Shown here one piece after another: positions 1 to 12,600 of a stretch of DNA of 64,000 nucleotides (position 1 is the first letter of the stretch; each line of letters begins with the position of its first letter). Below the pieces are notes generated by a model, which saw nothing but the letters and a program-made list of their open reading frames with translations, ran no database searches and was not told where the DNA came from. Source of the stretch: Glandiceps talaboti (taxonomy: Eukaryota > Hemichordata > Enteropneusta > Spengelidae). The stretch spans positions 14,295,746 through 14,359,745 of the forward strand of contig NC_135555.1 of NCBI RefSeq assembly GCF_964340395.1, in the 5' to 3' direction. Both the position numbers and the translations under genes were made by a program.

Positions 1-566
1 CTGGGTGCTACAGGTGACCTTAAAGTATGCACACAGAGGTTAGGCAACCAAGGTCGAAGCATTTACTTTTTTTTGGTAACCAAAATATTATGTCATAATT
101 AAATATTATATGTCATATTTGAACACCTATTAGCTGCACCAGTGGCTAGACAAATAATTCATCTTAAGTAGCTGGAATATAAGGATGTATGACATAAAAG
201 TAACAAGCAAAAATAATACTGACTATACAGACTGTGCCCCTTTAATGTCCAAAAGTAGATAATGCCATGTTTTTTCATTCTCACAAACCAGAGCTGTTAT
301 TTCTTCCGCAACACTGCGAAATAAGACAGTGCTGTGGTTTACGACGAATTGCTTTTTAAAAATTGAAGTCCATGGTAGATTTAATCACCCTGATTTTGTA
401 AACTCAATTTTCCCAAAAAATAATGTTACATCTAAAACAAGTCTTCTCTGTTCCACGACATAGCCCCCAACACTACTATGATGATAATTGGTGTCTAAAA
501 ATATGGTCCTACAATTTGCTGGCAAGTTCATAACTTATAAAAGTCCATAGCTAACTCTCTATGTTT
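1..566. other. AT-rich flank downstream of the coiled-coil gene
   Basis: No convincing gene is seen here. If the terminal exon at 567-680 is right, this stretch holds the 3' untranslated region and downstream flank of the minus-strand coiled-coil gene. A short minus-strand open stretch near 235-325, following a possible acceptor, could be an alternative last exon, but nothing confirms it. Confidence 0.4.
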
Positions 567-680
567 CTACTCAGTTTCTGCATCTTTGTTATCATCTGGA
601 GTTTCGTACTGATCCCCTATCATCTTTAGAACTCCTGTTGCCAAGACAACCTTACATCGTAAACTGACCATATCTAACAA
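567..680 (-). CDS. Probable terminal exon of the coiled-coil gene
   Basis: A strong acceptor lies just above 680, with a long pyrimidine-rich tract on the minus strand ending in TAG. It opens a 37-codon frame starting LLDMVSLRCKVVLATGVLKM and ending in an acidic tail (PDDNKDAETE) at a TAG stop (567-569). It joins the upstream exon 3305-3400 in phase 0. The acidic tail and clean acceptor look like a genuine C-terminus, but the 2.6-kb intron could hide another exon, so the link to this gene is inferred. Confidence 0.5.
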   Translation of the reverse strand: MLDMVSLRCKVVLATGVLKMIGDQYETPDDNKDAETE

Positions 681-3600
681 CTACATATCAGTCAAGAAAG
701 ACATAAAAAGCGAAGAAGCAAACATGTCCACATTAATGGCAGCAAAGTAAAAGAAAAGAAATGAAAAGAAAAAAAAGTTAGTAATTTTCATAGCGAGAGA
801 AATGAAAGAAACGTTAACACAGTGAATGTCTTGTCTTGTCTTTGCTACAGATACTTTTACTACTCAGAACAAACTAGTTTTCATATTTATAGACATGCAC
901 GTAATGAATACATATTCTATTTAACTGAAAGATAGACAGAGAAGGAATGAGTAACGAGCCCATGCATGTTTACTCATAGCTAAGAAGTGACCAAAATGGT
1001 CTACACATACAAAACGTGCCTACATATAAAAGGAGTCGAATCACCATAATTCATGCATACCGTCCACCATTATATTAGTACAACCAACAAACCACCACTG
1101 TGACAATGAAAACAGCCAATATTTGAGACATAATATTGTATATCACCATTTGAAATCAATGGCTAGTGACCCCTAGTTCTCTAAAAAAAAAAAAGAAGTC
1201 ATTCAAAACCAAAATGACCCTCTAACTCTCTGAAACAAGACAAATGACCCCCCAACCTTTCAAAACCAATGTAACCCTCTAACTCTGAAGGAACAAACAA
1301 TTGACATCCCTGATTTCCAATACCAATGAATGAGACCCTCTAACTCTTGGAAATGTGACAAATAAAATGTTGACTTTACAAATGTATAGAATAATGACAA
1401 AATTAAATATCTTTAACCTTTCAAAACCAATGACTGGTGCCCCCCCCCCCCCAACTCTTGAGCCCTTAACTTTCAAACTAATAATCACAGGAGACCACCT
1501 AACTTTAAAAAGTAAATAACAAGTGACCCATAAGCTCATGACAAGTGACTGCTCAAAATTATTGCCAGCTCATAATACTCAACGATCTGTTAGCTCATAA
1601 CACTCAAAACAACGATCACTCAATAAGATCAAAACATATGACCATGGACCCCCTGAAGTATGTAAAAGCAAATCAAATGGGACAAAGCAAAGTGGCTTTC
1701 AATGAAAGTCAATAAGTGCAATCTATCTGAATTACCATTGTCTATTTTTAACCCTTTCTACAGTTGACCACAGGAAACTCTTTATATGTGCTAACATTGA
1801 AGTACTGTGGTGTGTTGTTGAGATGATATTGACACCCTCTACAGTTGACCACAGGAAACTCTTTGCATGCGCTTTCATCAAAGTACTGTGGTGTGTTGCC
1901 GAGATCATATTAACACCCTCTGTGTTAGATCTATGATAATATATTGAAAGACTCTGATTTGATCACCCAATCGAATTCATTCAACATATTCTTCAAGGCC
2001 AATATTGATTAAAATCTGGATTTGAAAAAAGCTGGCAGGAAAAGTTTATCCTGGACAAAAGGGTGCTCTTATTTGATCATAATAGTTCCACTGATGGTAA
2101 TCCAAGACCATGAGATTCAAACATTACCATATACAGGCCTGTGAGAATGTCCATGATTTTGTAACATTCACAAGATTTCTAGTTCTTATACCAACCTATG
2201 AAAGGTTATGAGGATGTCTTAAGTATGGGTGTACTAAAATTTTTAAAAACAAAATCTCTATAACTTTATCCAAGACCACCAGATAAGCCACCAGTTCACC
2301 TTCATGCTTTTCATAAATAACAGGAATTGAAATCTTAAGCATGCAATCACAGAGTATGAGTGGTCAGATACAGATACCAATCCATAGCTATACCTTCCTT
2401 ACATCACACCAGATGTAACAGCATTCAAATAGATATATCCCTGAGCCCGATTAAAATGTGTCTGTCTCAGTGCACCCTCTATCAGAGCAAACTGGAGAGG
2501 CAACTGATGCAGAGAAATTCTTGGTACCTGCAAGAGAATTCTACCACCTAGGTTTGTCATAAAAATAACAACTACTCAATTTCTTGGTCAACATTATAAC
2601 TTCTGCTCCACTCCATTCACAACTATGGGATGTGAGAATAAGTCAACCTTTTTGTTCTATTTTGACCCCCTAGTATGAAGTAAAATGTAATCGCAGATAC
2701 CAAGAATTTGTTGTGATGCACCAAACTTGGTGTTCCCTATCCCTTACTATGTGGTGACCAGTGTACCTTCTCAACCCTACTCCTGCCACAGCCATTACCT
2801 TTTACAAGAACTTGACCTGAAGAGGAATATAGATAATTTGATGCACCACCAATGCACAAAAAATCCTTGCACTGCACTGTGACAGCATTCAAATAGATAT
2901 ATCCTTGAACCATTCTTTATCCCCATTAACAAGTGTCTGTCTCAGTGCGCCCTCTATCAAAGCAAACTGGTGATGCAGAGCAATTCTCGGTACCCCTATC
3001 TCTTACTATGTGGTGACTCCATAAGAAACCTATCAACTTTTCATCATTTTTACCCACGACAAAAAATGATGTCTTTTATTACAGAGTACACATTCAGTCT
3101 GTACTCTCAGTTCAAAAGTACTCAAACTACAAAACATCAATTTTTTTCTTCAGAGTTCATAAAATGTACTTGCACTGGACATACACTATTTACTGTAGAC
3201 TATACAGTTTTCATCAGTTAGCCATGAAATTGCAGAATTCCTGTATAACTGAGAGTGTTTGTGATAACATCGGACAGAGAAGAAGTTACAAATTTATTCC
3301 TCACCTCTTCTTCACTGCGACGTCTTGCCTCTTCTAGATCAATCTGAGACTTAGTCAAGGAGTCTTCAAGTCTTTGTAGCATGTTAGACTGTTTCTGTAC
3401 CTATTGGCAATCACATTGAGAAGAGATGTTGTCGTGAAAACAACAGAAACTACCTAGACATTGCTGCTTGGTCATAAACTTTGAAACTAAATAAAAAGTG
3501 AGATTCCACGGTTTTGATATTTCCTTTTCTCATAAATCTATCAATTCTAATCTTGAAGGTAGAACTTCTAAATATATCTCTAAATGTAATGTAGTTATGT

Positions 3601-6600
3601 TTATACTTAATTCTAATTATACTTCCTCAACTCCCTTGGGAGAGAACAAACTATTGCAGTCTTAGTAAACTTTGGATACAATCCTCCATATAACAACCTC
3701 TGTCCTACCAGGTGCCAAGTAATACAGCTGAATTGACTGGGGTACATTCATGGTTCAAATCTTGAAAACTTCCTTCAGTCATTCAGACACAAATGGCAGC
3801 ACCAAGTTTTGAACTGAATATTTGCACATTTCAAGTTGACTACTCCATAAAAAACATTTTGTGATTATTGTAAAAACATTTACCTCACTTGTTTTCTCTT
3901 GGTGTTTTGTCTTCAGTTTACTAGTCTCTGTACTCAGTCTGTGTATCATATCATCTCTCTGTTGCAGCTGTGAGAAAAAAAGGGTTAAAACAAAGAATAA
4001 GTCCTGATAAATCCATAAGGTGAAACTCAATAATTTTTTGTCGACTGAAGTAGTATGGCTTGGGAGAATACGTGAGCTATATGACTGAAGACTACAAAAC
4101 AGATCAAAACACATCACTTAGTATGCACCTGAAAAAAATGGCTTGGATTTCCAACAAGTGTTGGACATCAAAGGGGTTATTGAAGGACTTTACTCATTTT
4201 ACCTTGCATAAAGCAAAAATATGGAATATATACTCTGGTTGTTCTACATCACAACAATGTGCGTCTATGACATGGCAATGCGTGTATACATCACTGGTTC
4301 TGCTGTGTTTGAAATATGAGTCAAAACGTTCTAAATTGCCATTATTTTCCCCGATTTTTCTTTGATATTACTGGTGCTGGTATAATTATTTTTTTCCCCG
4401 ATCCAATATAATATTTGTCTTTATTCAGCTGGAAATACTCGTGACCTAAAGGTTGTCACTACTCGTCTCGCGACATGTAGTGACAAAGACCCCTTAGGTT
4501 ACTCATATTTTCCTTGGCTGAACAAAGAAAAATATTGGGGAATATAAACATCTAATCACTTCCTAGTATACACAGATAAGTTGTAAATGTACACCACACT
4601 GACATATATACGAATGTGAGGATTTAGCTCTGAAGATGGGTTACAATTCCTTAAGTGCCAGCTTTTCATAAACTTACTTGTACCATACGCAATTATTTGT
4701 GACACGTGAGAAAAATGTTATTATTTTTTATTTCGAGAATTTACTATAATTACCTTTTTCACTACATCTTTATGTTGATGATGTAAACCTTCTACATCTT
4801 TTTGTAGTTGTCCAATGATGTCTTCTTTCACCTTTAGCTGTAAAACACATCAGAATTTCATTAGTATACAGTTCATTTTTAGTTAGTGCTTTCCTGAAAT
4901 GTTTACATTGAGACAGACTTTCTTATTCTGGGTATCTTTCACCGACCGACTGACCGACAGTCAAATTAGTACAATTCTTATCCTTTCAGTACAATTCTTA
5001 GCTTTACTACCGAGAAATAAGCATTCCACTAAACCAAAAAGCTAAATATCACCATCCAGCCAGACATACAACTAAGCAACCATCCAAATAAAAGACAGAT
5101 GATCACCCAACAAAGAAACAAACAGAATAAATTTCTTACTGTATGCATCTGGACTTCTTCCTTACTGAGTGCCGAGTTGAGTTCAGAGGTCAAATCAGAA
5201 ATGGTTTCTTCACATCTTCCAATCTAGAACAAAACACACACACATACATAACCATCCATCAATGACTCAAGCATTTTGCAACACCCCCCCCCCCCTCCCA
5301 AAAAAAAAAAAAAAAAAAAATTAAAAAAAAAAAAAAAATTACATATTTAACAGAAATAAATATTTCTAAAAATATCTTAGGAAATACATGTCAGATAGTG
5401 TCTATGTAGTCAGTTCTGAAACACACCTAAACATCACGAAACTGACAGTGCACATTTTGATATACTTACCTCTTCCCTTGCACCACCATGGAGTTGTTTA
5501 GCATCTTCAAGTTGTCTCCTTAACATCTCTAAGGCTTCATGTTTGGCATCAATCTCCATCATATTAGTTCTATGTTGATGTCTGAGTTGATCAATTGTCA
5601 TGTCTTGTTGTGCCATTTTCTCCTCAGATTTGGCTATCTGTTCCTGTAGACTAAACTGTTCCATCTTTAGTCGGTGCACATTTTCCTCCCTTCTGGAAAT
5701 CTGTTTAGAACCAGAAAGAAATTGTGTGTCGGCTTTGAATTGATTCTATTCTGTGTTGTGCTACAGTATGATTAAGGGAAGTGTTACGGGTATGGAACTT
5801 CGAAGGTAATTAAGACCCCATATAAAAGGTACCATAAATACAGTGGGCTCTTACTATAAAGTCACATTTCACTAACTTGCCATTTCAACTAAGTTATGAA
5901 TGTTAATTTGGTTCACATTTTTTCATTTGCCCTTTACTTTTTCAAGTACTTGTGACGTAAATAACAATGTTGTACATTATTTCTATTACTGCATGCATAA
6001 TGTGAAGAAGAGTTCACAATGCATGGATGGAGGAAGAATGATGAAAAGGTGAAGTGGTTCTGTCATAGTCCATCAGGAGGCAGGGTTATGTTTAACTACA
6101 ATTTGCATATCACTATTATATCTTTTTCAATACAGTACAGAATTTTGTAAGAGCACAGTTTATTGTTGCTGTATCCTTTTCCTTGTGTGTTCCGAACATA
6201 GAATAGCCCCCTCACTAATTGCAACTACGTTAAATCATACTGGTAATTGTGCTGGTGGATCTCCAGTGTTCTCCCCCTGGGTAGATTACCAGGACAATGA
6301 TAAATTTGCAAATAACATTGTAATTTGCATAATGATCATCATATAATATGCATGTCTCCAACACTGAAACAACACTCTGACATGTTTATATTTAACACAT
6401 ACACACATGGACATGTGAAAGTATTATTATAACATTGTCATTCAAAGATTACTAAAACTCATATCAAGGATGGTGGAATACTTTTGAAGCACGGTAGAAA
6501 CCTGCCAAGCATGACAACCAGGGTGACAAGGATGGTATTAGCACCATGCTTTCTCTATTTAGTGGGGGAGAACACTGATCTCAACTTAGTGAGGGTCCAT

Positions 6601-9600
6601 TGTATGAAATGGAGAGTACATTTAAGTAAACACAAAGTGCAACAGTATCCTCTGAACCCATATCTGTGACTCTCATTAAGCATGCGTCAACAACATGGAT
6701 GACTGACTTTGTAATCACACTGTTGTGACCCTCTGTGGAGGTATGTAAGACCCCTTGTACAAGGTAAGTGTTTTTTGCTTCTTTGGAATGTTAAGTTGCA
6801 TACAATCAAAATTTACAGTTATCTTCAACAATTTTGCAGTAGATGTGAAACTAATGAAACTGAATTACTACAGAACTTTTGTAAGACATGGATTTTTAGC
6901 TGGTACACCATGAATTCTTCATAGTATGGCCATGCTCTACTAAATCATAAAATATTACCATCATATTTTTAGCAAAACATATTTTTGTCTTTACCTCTGA
7001 TGCCAGGACATCATTTTCACTTTGTGAAGTGACCTGTAATGCTTGTATTCTGGTTTCAAGTCTTCCATTCTCTTCAACAGCATCTTTATATTGTTGTTTA
7101 GTAGCTTTCAAGTCGACTTCTAATTGTTGAATGGTCAGTTCACGCCTTTCAAGCTTTGGAAGGAAATGATAGTTTTGACATTTTACAGAGAGTTTACAAA
7201 TTCTATCATGATATAAGACAGTACACATATTAAATATAGGAATATACAGGGGGAGAAAATTACTGCTGAGAAAACTGCATTTACTTTCTAATCGATGATT
7301 TGCTGAGGGCAGAAAAGATGTAAAATGTATTGGAGTACCCCCCAGCCACATGTACAAAATGATGCACTGAGTTCAAAACTTCCCCACCAAAAATAAAATA
7401 CATAATATGGAAATAGATACCAGTTTTACCTGACTTAAGTACTCTCTTTGTTACTGGGTTCCCTAACTTTAGCAAAAATATTACTATTACATTTTACAAG
7501 TATAGATATTCAGTTGTGACAAGGACAATACATTTTGTATACTTACATCGTCGGTAATTTTACGACTATCTTCTTGTACATTCATTAGTTCGACTTCTAA
7601 TTTCTGGATTGCTTTTTCTCTTCTTGAGATTTCATCTTTGAACTCTTTGTGTTGTTTTTGTAGTCGTTGGATTGTTTCATCTTTACTCATCAGCTGTTAC
7701 ATGTAAATTGGAAGAAAGTAATCAATGTCAATGGTGATAATAAATAAATACACTTTTTGATTGTAATGTTAGTTTTTATATACTGGGTAGCACTTTCCCA
7801 CACTGTGCTCTCAAAATGCTGTAGAATTACAGCTGTTTTCCGCAGACCGAGTCAAAACTATTAAATGAACTATCAAGATCAGTGAGCCTGACAATAAGGT
7901 TTCAGGTTGAGATTGTATTACCCCTGGTACTGATCTACATGGCTCAACTGCCCTTTATTCTTCATCAACACATTTACTCCCCTGGGGAGCATACAATCCA
8001 TAGCAACTTCTGTAAGAGCATAGGATCAAACTATTCACATTACAACCTCTATCCTACCAGGTCCCAAAATATACAGCTGGGCTGACTGGGTCATAAGTGT
8101 GGTTCAAATCTTGCCCTAGGCTTTGGTCATTCCATCCCACCCCCACACACCGATAAACACACTAAATAAGTTATGATAAAATGAATTTCTGGTCAATTGT
8201 AATGAAACGTTTCTAACTTTCAAGACTTATTTTTTTTCTGTTACAGCATGACAAGACATGTTTTCACACTGTAACTGTAAGAGTTTGTGAAACACTCTTT
8301 ACTGGTAATTTTTCTGTCAGGAGGCATTTCCGCTGACCCCACTTCAATACAGATGAAGTTGCACCACACATACAAGAATTGATGAGCAAATAATGCTAAT
8401 TCTGAGATGACACTGTAAACTGTACACTGCCAGATTTTACGGACAAAAAACACCTGTCTAGCTATCACTCCTGTCAAATAAACATTCATTTTACAAATCA
8501 TAACACTTCTCTCTCTTCCAAGCTTTCAAATACTCTCGCTGACACAAGTTTGCTTACCTTTGCCTTACTCATTTTTGTCAGAAATTCAGAGCAAAATTTT
8601 GTATGTGTGCCTTCCCCAAAATCAGTTTGAATTTACCTCTTAAGATTTCGACAGTTAATTCTATGAAACTTAATACCAGTCTCCCTAAGCTTGTCAACAA
8701 AAAATGTCTGCCATGCGTAGCAAACCTTGAAACATATATTTGGAGACCGCAAACAAACAGATTCTGAGAAGAATGAGGAACTGTGCCAAACTAATATTGT
8801 GGGGGAAAAAGGCTACATGATTCCAATTTCTTCAAATAAAATCTACACAAATTGTTTGAAGAAGCAAGCCAGTAGAAGGTAAATTGAAAACCACTCATTT
8901 AGATGGGCCAAACTCTTCATTTACATAATAAAAATACTGACACAGTATATGCATATCTCTCATTACAGTTGCCATGACAACTGCACCTATTACATTCTCA
9001 GAAGAATGTACAAGGTAACATGTTTACATTCATAACAAACGGAGCGGTAAAAACACAATGAAACATGTAACCTATAACTACACTACAGGTGAACAAGGAT
9101 ATAGGGTCATACACTTTTGTTGCACTGAAGTGCAAAATTTTGTGTACAAAATACTGCACATTGTAGCAGTAAAGTTACAGTTACAGTTACTCAGGTGATT
9201 TGGCAGTAAATATCCTAGTACTAGCAAGAAATACAAGAGAAATGACAATATTTGACACATTCAGTACACAGTCATATATTTTGATAATTTAATCTACAGT
9301 TTCTTTAAAGGGGAACAGTCTGTCATTTTACTGTTTTGTTTTAGTTTTGTTTCATACTCAAATATTCATATATAATTTCCAGATTTAGATCCTGTTGAAT
9401 CAGGATTCAACAGGTTCTAAATCTGGAAATTATATAAGAACTGATAGAGCCCTATCAAGGAATTCAGATATACATGTAATATGAAATAACATTATGACGT
9501 AATATTTTGGTTACCAAAATATTGGAATATTGCTACCATCTTTGTACCCAAGAATCTTTCCACATACTAAACCATCTCTATAACAGTATATCAAAACAAT

Positions 9601-12600
9601 TTGCACCTGAGCAAGTTGTAGGGTGAAATGCCAGAAATGAGGCCTATGTTACAGACCATGGCACTTTAACTTGTACTACGACAATATTCAGAAGAAAGTA
9701 TCAATTGGAGTCATCATGGCTGAATTGCCAGTGTGGCTGCCTTGAAGCCTTCCTGCTGCCATTTGTTTCTGAGTGGCTAAAGTACTTTGACAAGATTTGA
9801 ACCATGACTGTAGCTCAATCAACGCAGATGTATAATTGGGGACCTGGTAGGATAGAGGTTGCGATGTGAATACTTTAATCCTATGTGCTTTAATATAGAA
9901 GCCGAGATGGATTGTATGTTCCCCAGGGAGTTGAGGATGTACAATGGACTGTTGTGCTGCTATCAATCCGTGCCAGGGGTAATGTGCCTGGAGCTCTCAA
10001 GCATATTATACGTAGTACATCATTATTATCATAAAATCAGAGATAATATTAAGAATCACAAGAGAAATATAAACATATCATAAAGTACATGACAATATAA
10101 AATACGTACCTGTTGATGACTTAGACTAAGTCGTTCTTCTATCTGAGATATTTCTGTTTTTAGTCTCTTGGTATTTCTGTCTTGTTCTGTTGCCTCTGCT
10201 TTTAATATTGTAATGTCTTGACTACTAGTTAGTTTATCTTTATGCATTCTGGTTTGGATCTCACCAATCTGGAGGCATTAGAGATAAATAACACTTTCAG
10301 TATCAAAAACACGACAGAATGACGATAACTAAAACCCTTGATGCACAAGTGCCAGTGTAGTATATCGGTACTTAGGGTATTTGCACATTCAAGGGACTGT
10401 AGTGTTCTCTGCAGCTGTACTTTCAGTGAGTGAAACAAAACACTCCAATGTTATAGGACTCAGTTTTATTGTTGAGTTCAAATAAAAGGACAAGTTCAAG
10501 TCTGGTTAAAACTTCTGCTTTTTTTTAATCCTGACAGTTTGACTGTGCACAGACAGTCTTTTTCAACGGCAAAAATTTTGTAAAAATGATAACTGCATTT
10601 ACTGCATGAAATGTTCACACACTCATTTTCATTCTAGTAACTGTATGCAATGATGTTTTTGATATTGCACTGTAGCATAAACACAAGAGTATACGAGTGA
10701 GTGCATTGTTGCAAGTAATCACTATACACAATGTGCTATGTGTCACTGCACTAGGAAAACTCAATACACTGTGAGGAGGTGGTAATTTGTTATTGTCTGG
10801 AAGACATTATATCACAAGTGGGGGTGGAGGAGGGGAGGGGTAATCTTGCAAGGCTACTCACCTCTTTGTGTTGTTCTTCATATCTTGTCTTAAAAGATGC
10901 CAATTCATCTTCAAGAGTTTGCACCCTCTGTTGTCTTTCTTCAAGCTAAAATCATCACAATGGAATAAAGACTTTATAAATATGCATAACAAAGTACTGA
11001 GACACAAGTATTGGTTTGGTTTGGTTGAATACTGAATAAGTCTTCAATGATAACAACATAGGAAATACAGTGGCAACTCAACACTTATGAATGTTACAGT
11101 TTAGGCAATGTCCTTGGATCTGTGATTCTGCTACACTTGTTCACTGTTATAGTGACAAGTGTTGTAGAGTTACAGGTCCAGTGCAGTAGATACTGTTTAT
11201 AATTATAGTAGTCTGTAAGGTAAGCTGTCAAGGGGCGCTCTCACATATCGGTCAACCTCTTTCAGATAGACAGGGCACATCGGTGAAGGTGAATCGACAT
11301 GACGTACACGGCATATCGATAAAGGCGAAGCGACATGACGTACACGACATATCAGAAAAGGCGAAGCGACATGACGTACACGGCATATCTTACAGTCTAT
11401 ACTTTTACCTACATTGTAAAAACAAAACAAATAGTTAAAATCTATGTCTTACCTGTTTACCAGAATTCTTGATATCGTTTCTCAATTGTTGAATGACATC
11501 ACCTCTATGTTGTATCTGTGACATAGCATCTTTATGTTTTTCCTCTATTTCTCCCAATTCTTCTCTTAGTTTGACTACCATATCATGTCTCTCAGCGACC
11601 TACAAAATAAACACCATTGAAACCAAATCTTGTAATCCAGGAACTAAATACAAACCCACACAATAAAATTGCAATATTACCATTAGACTAGTATCAGCCC
11701 CTTGAGAGACTTTGTTTAGTCTTATTTTCTTCAAATTTTTTGAATTTATTATTCATTTCTAGTTTTGTAAAGGTAAATGTCCTCAACTTTTCTTAAAATA
11801 AATTTTTCCTCAATTACTAGTAGTCACCTAATGTCACCATTGACAGTAACACAGTCAAACTATAAATCATCACAAAAAAGTCACATGATCACAGATCTTT
11901 TGCAAGAGAACAACTTTTTTTATGAATAAGCAGAGGCAAACTATTTTTTACTGTTCACCGAAAAACAAAATCATATCATTGTGTTTCAGGGGTACTACAT
12001 CAAAGTCTGGGAATTTGCAGATATAGAGAAGCCATTTCTATAACTCTGTTGCATTTTTTTTTATAGCTAAAATGAGTTAAAATTCCTTAGACATATGTGA
12101 GAAATACAAAATTTCTGTAAGATAGGAGACAGCATATTTTTGTTGCTGTTCTCTCACAATATAATAATATCTTTCTGTCAACCAAACTGTTGGCCTGATA
12201 TTTTCATTTCTGTTTGTTTTCTGCAATAAGCCTTAGATGTTTTCTCACTCATCACATCTAGTTAGTTTCTGGAAAGGCTAAGAATCCATATTTTACCTCC
12301 TGAGCTAACGCATCCCGTGTTTCTTTGGAAGCTGCCTGTAATTTGTTCAGACTTTCTGTCAGTTTTTCAACTTGTCCTGTTGAATCATTGTATTTGCTTC
12401 TGACTGCATGTAGTTCATTCTGTAGCTGTGCCAGACTTCGTTCTGATACTGATAACTGCTCTCTGCTGTTCTTGTATTGTTGTTGTAGATTTGTCATATC
12501 TCCTTGTAACTGCTTGGCTGAGCTGTCCTGTCGCTGAGCCTACAAAATATACAGATGGCACAAGAGACAATCAAATCATTTGTTAAAATGAGAATCCATC

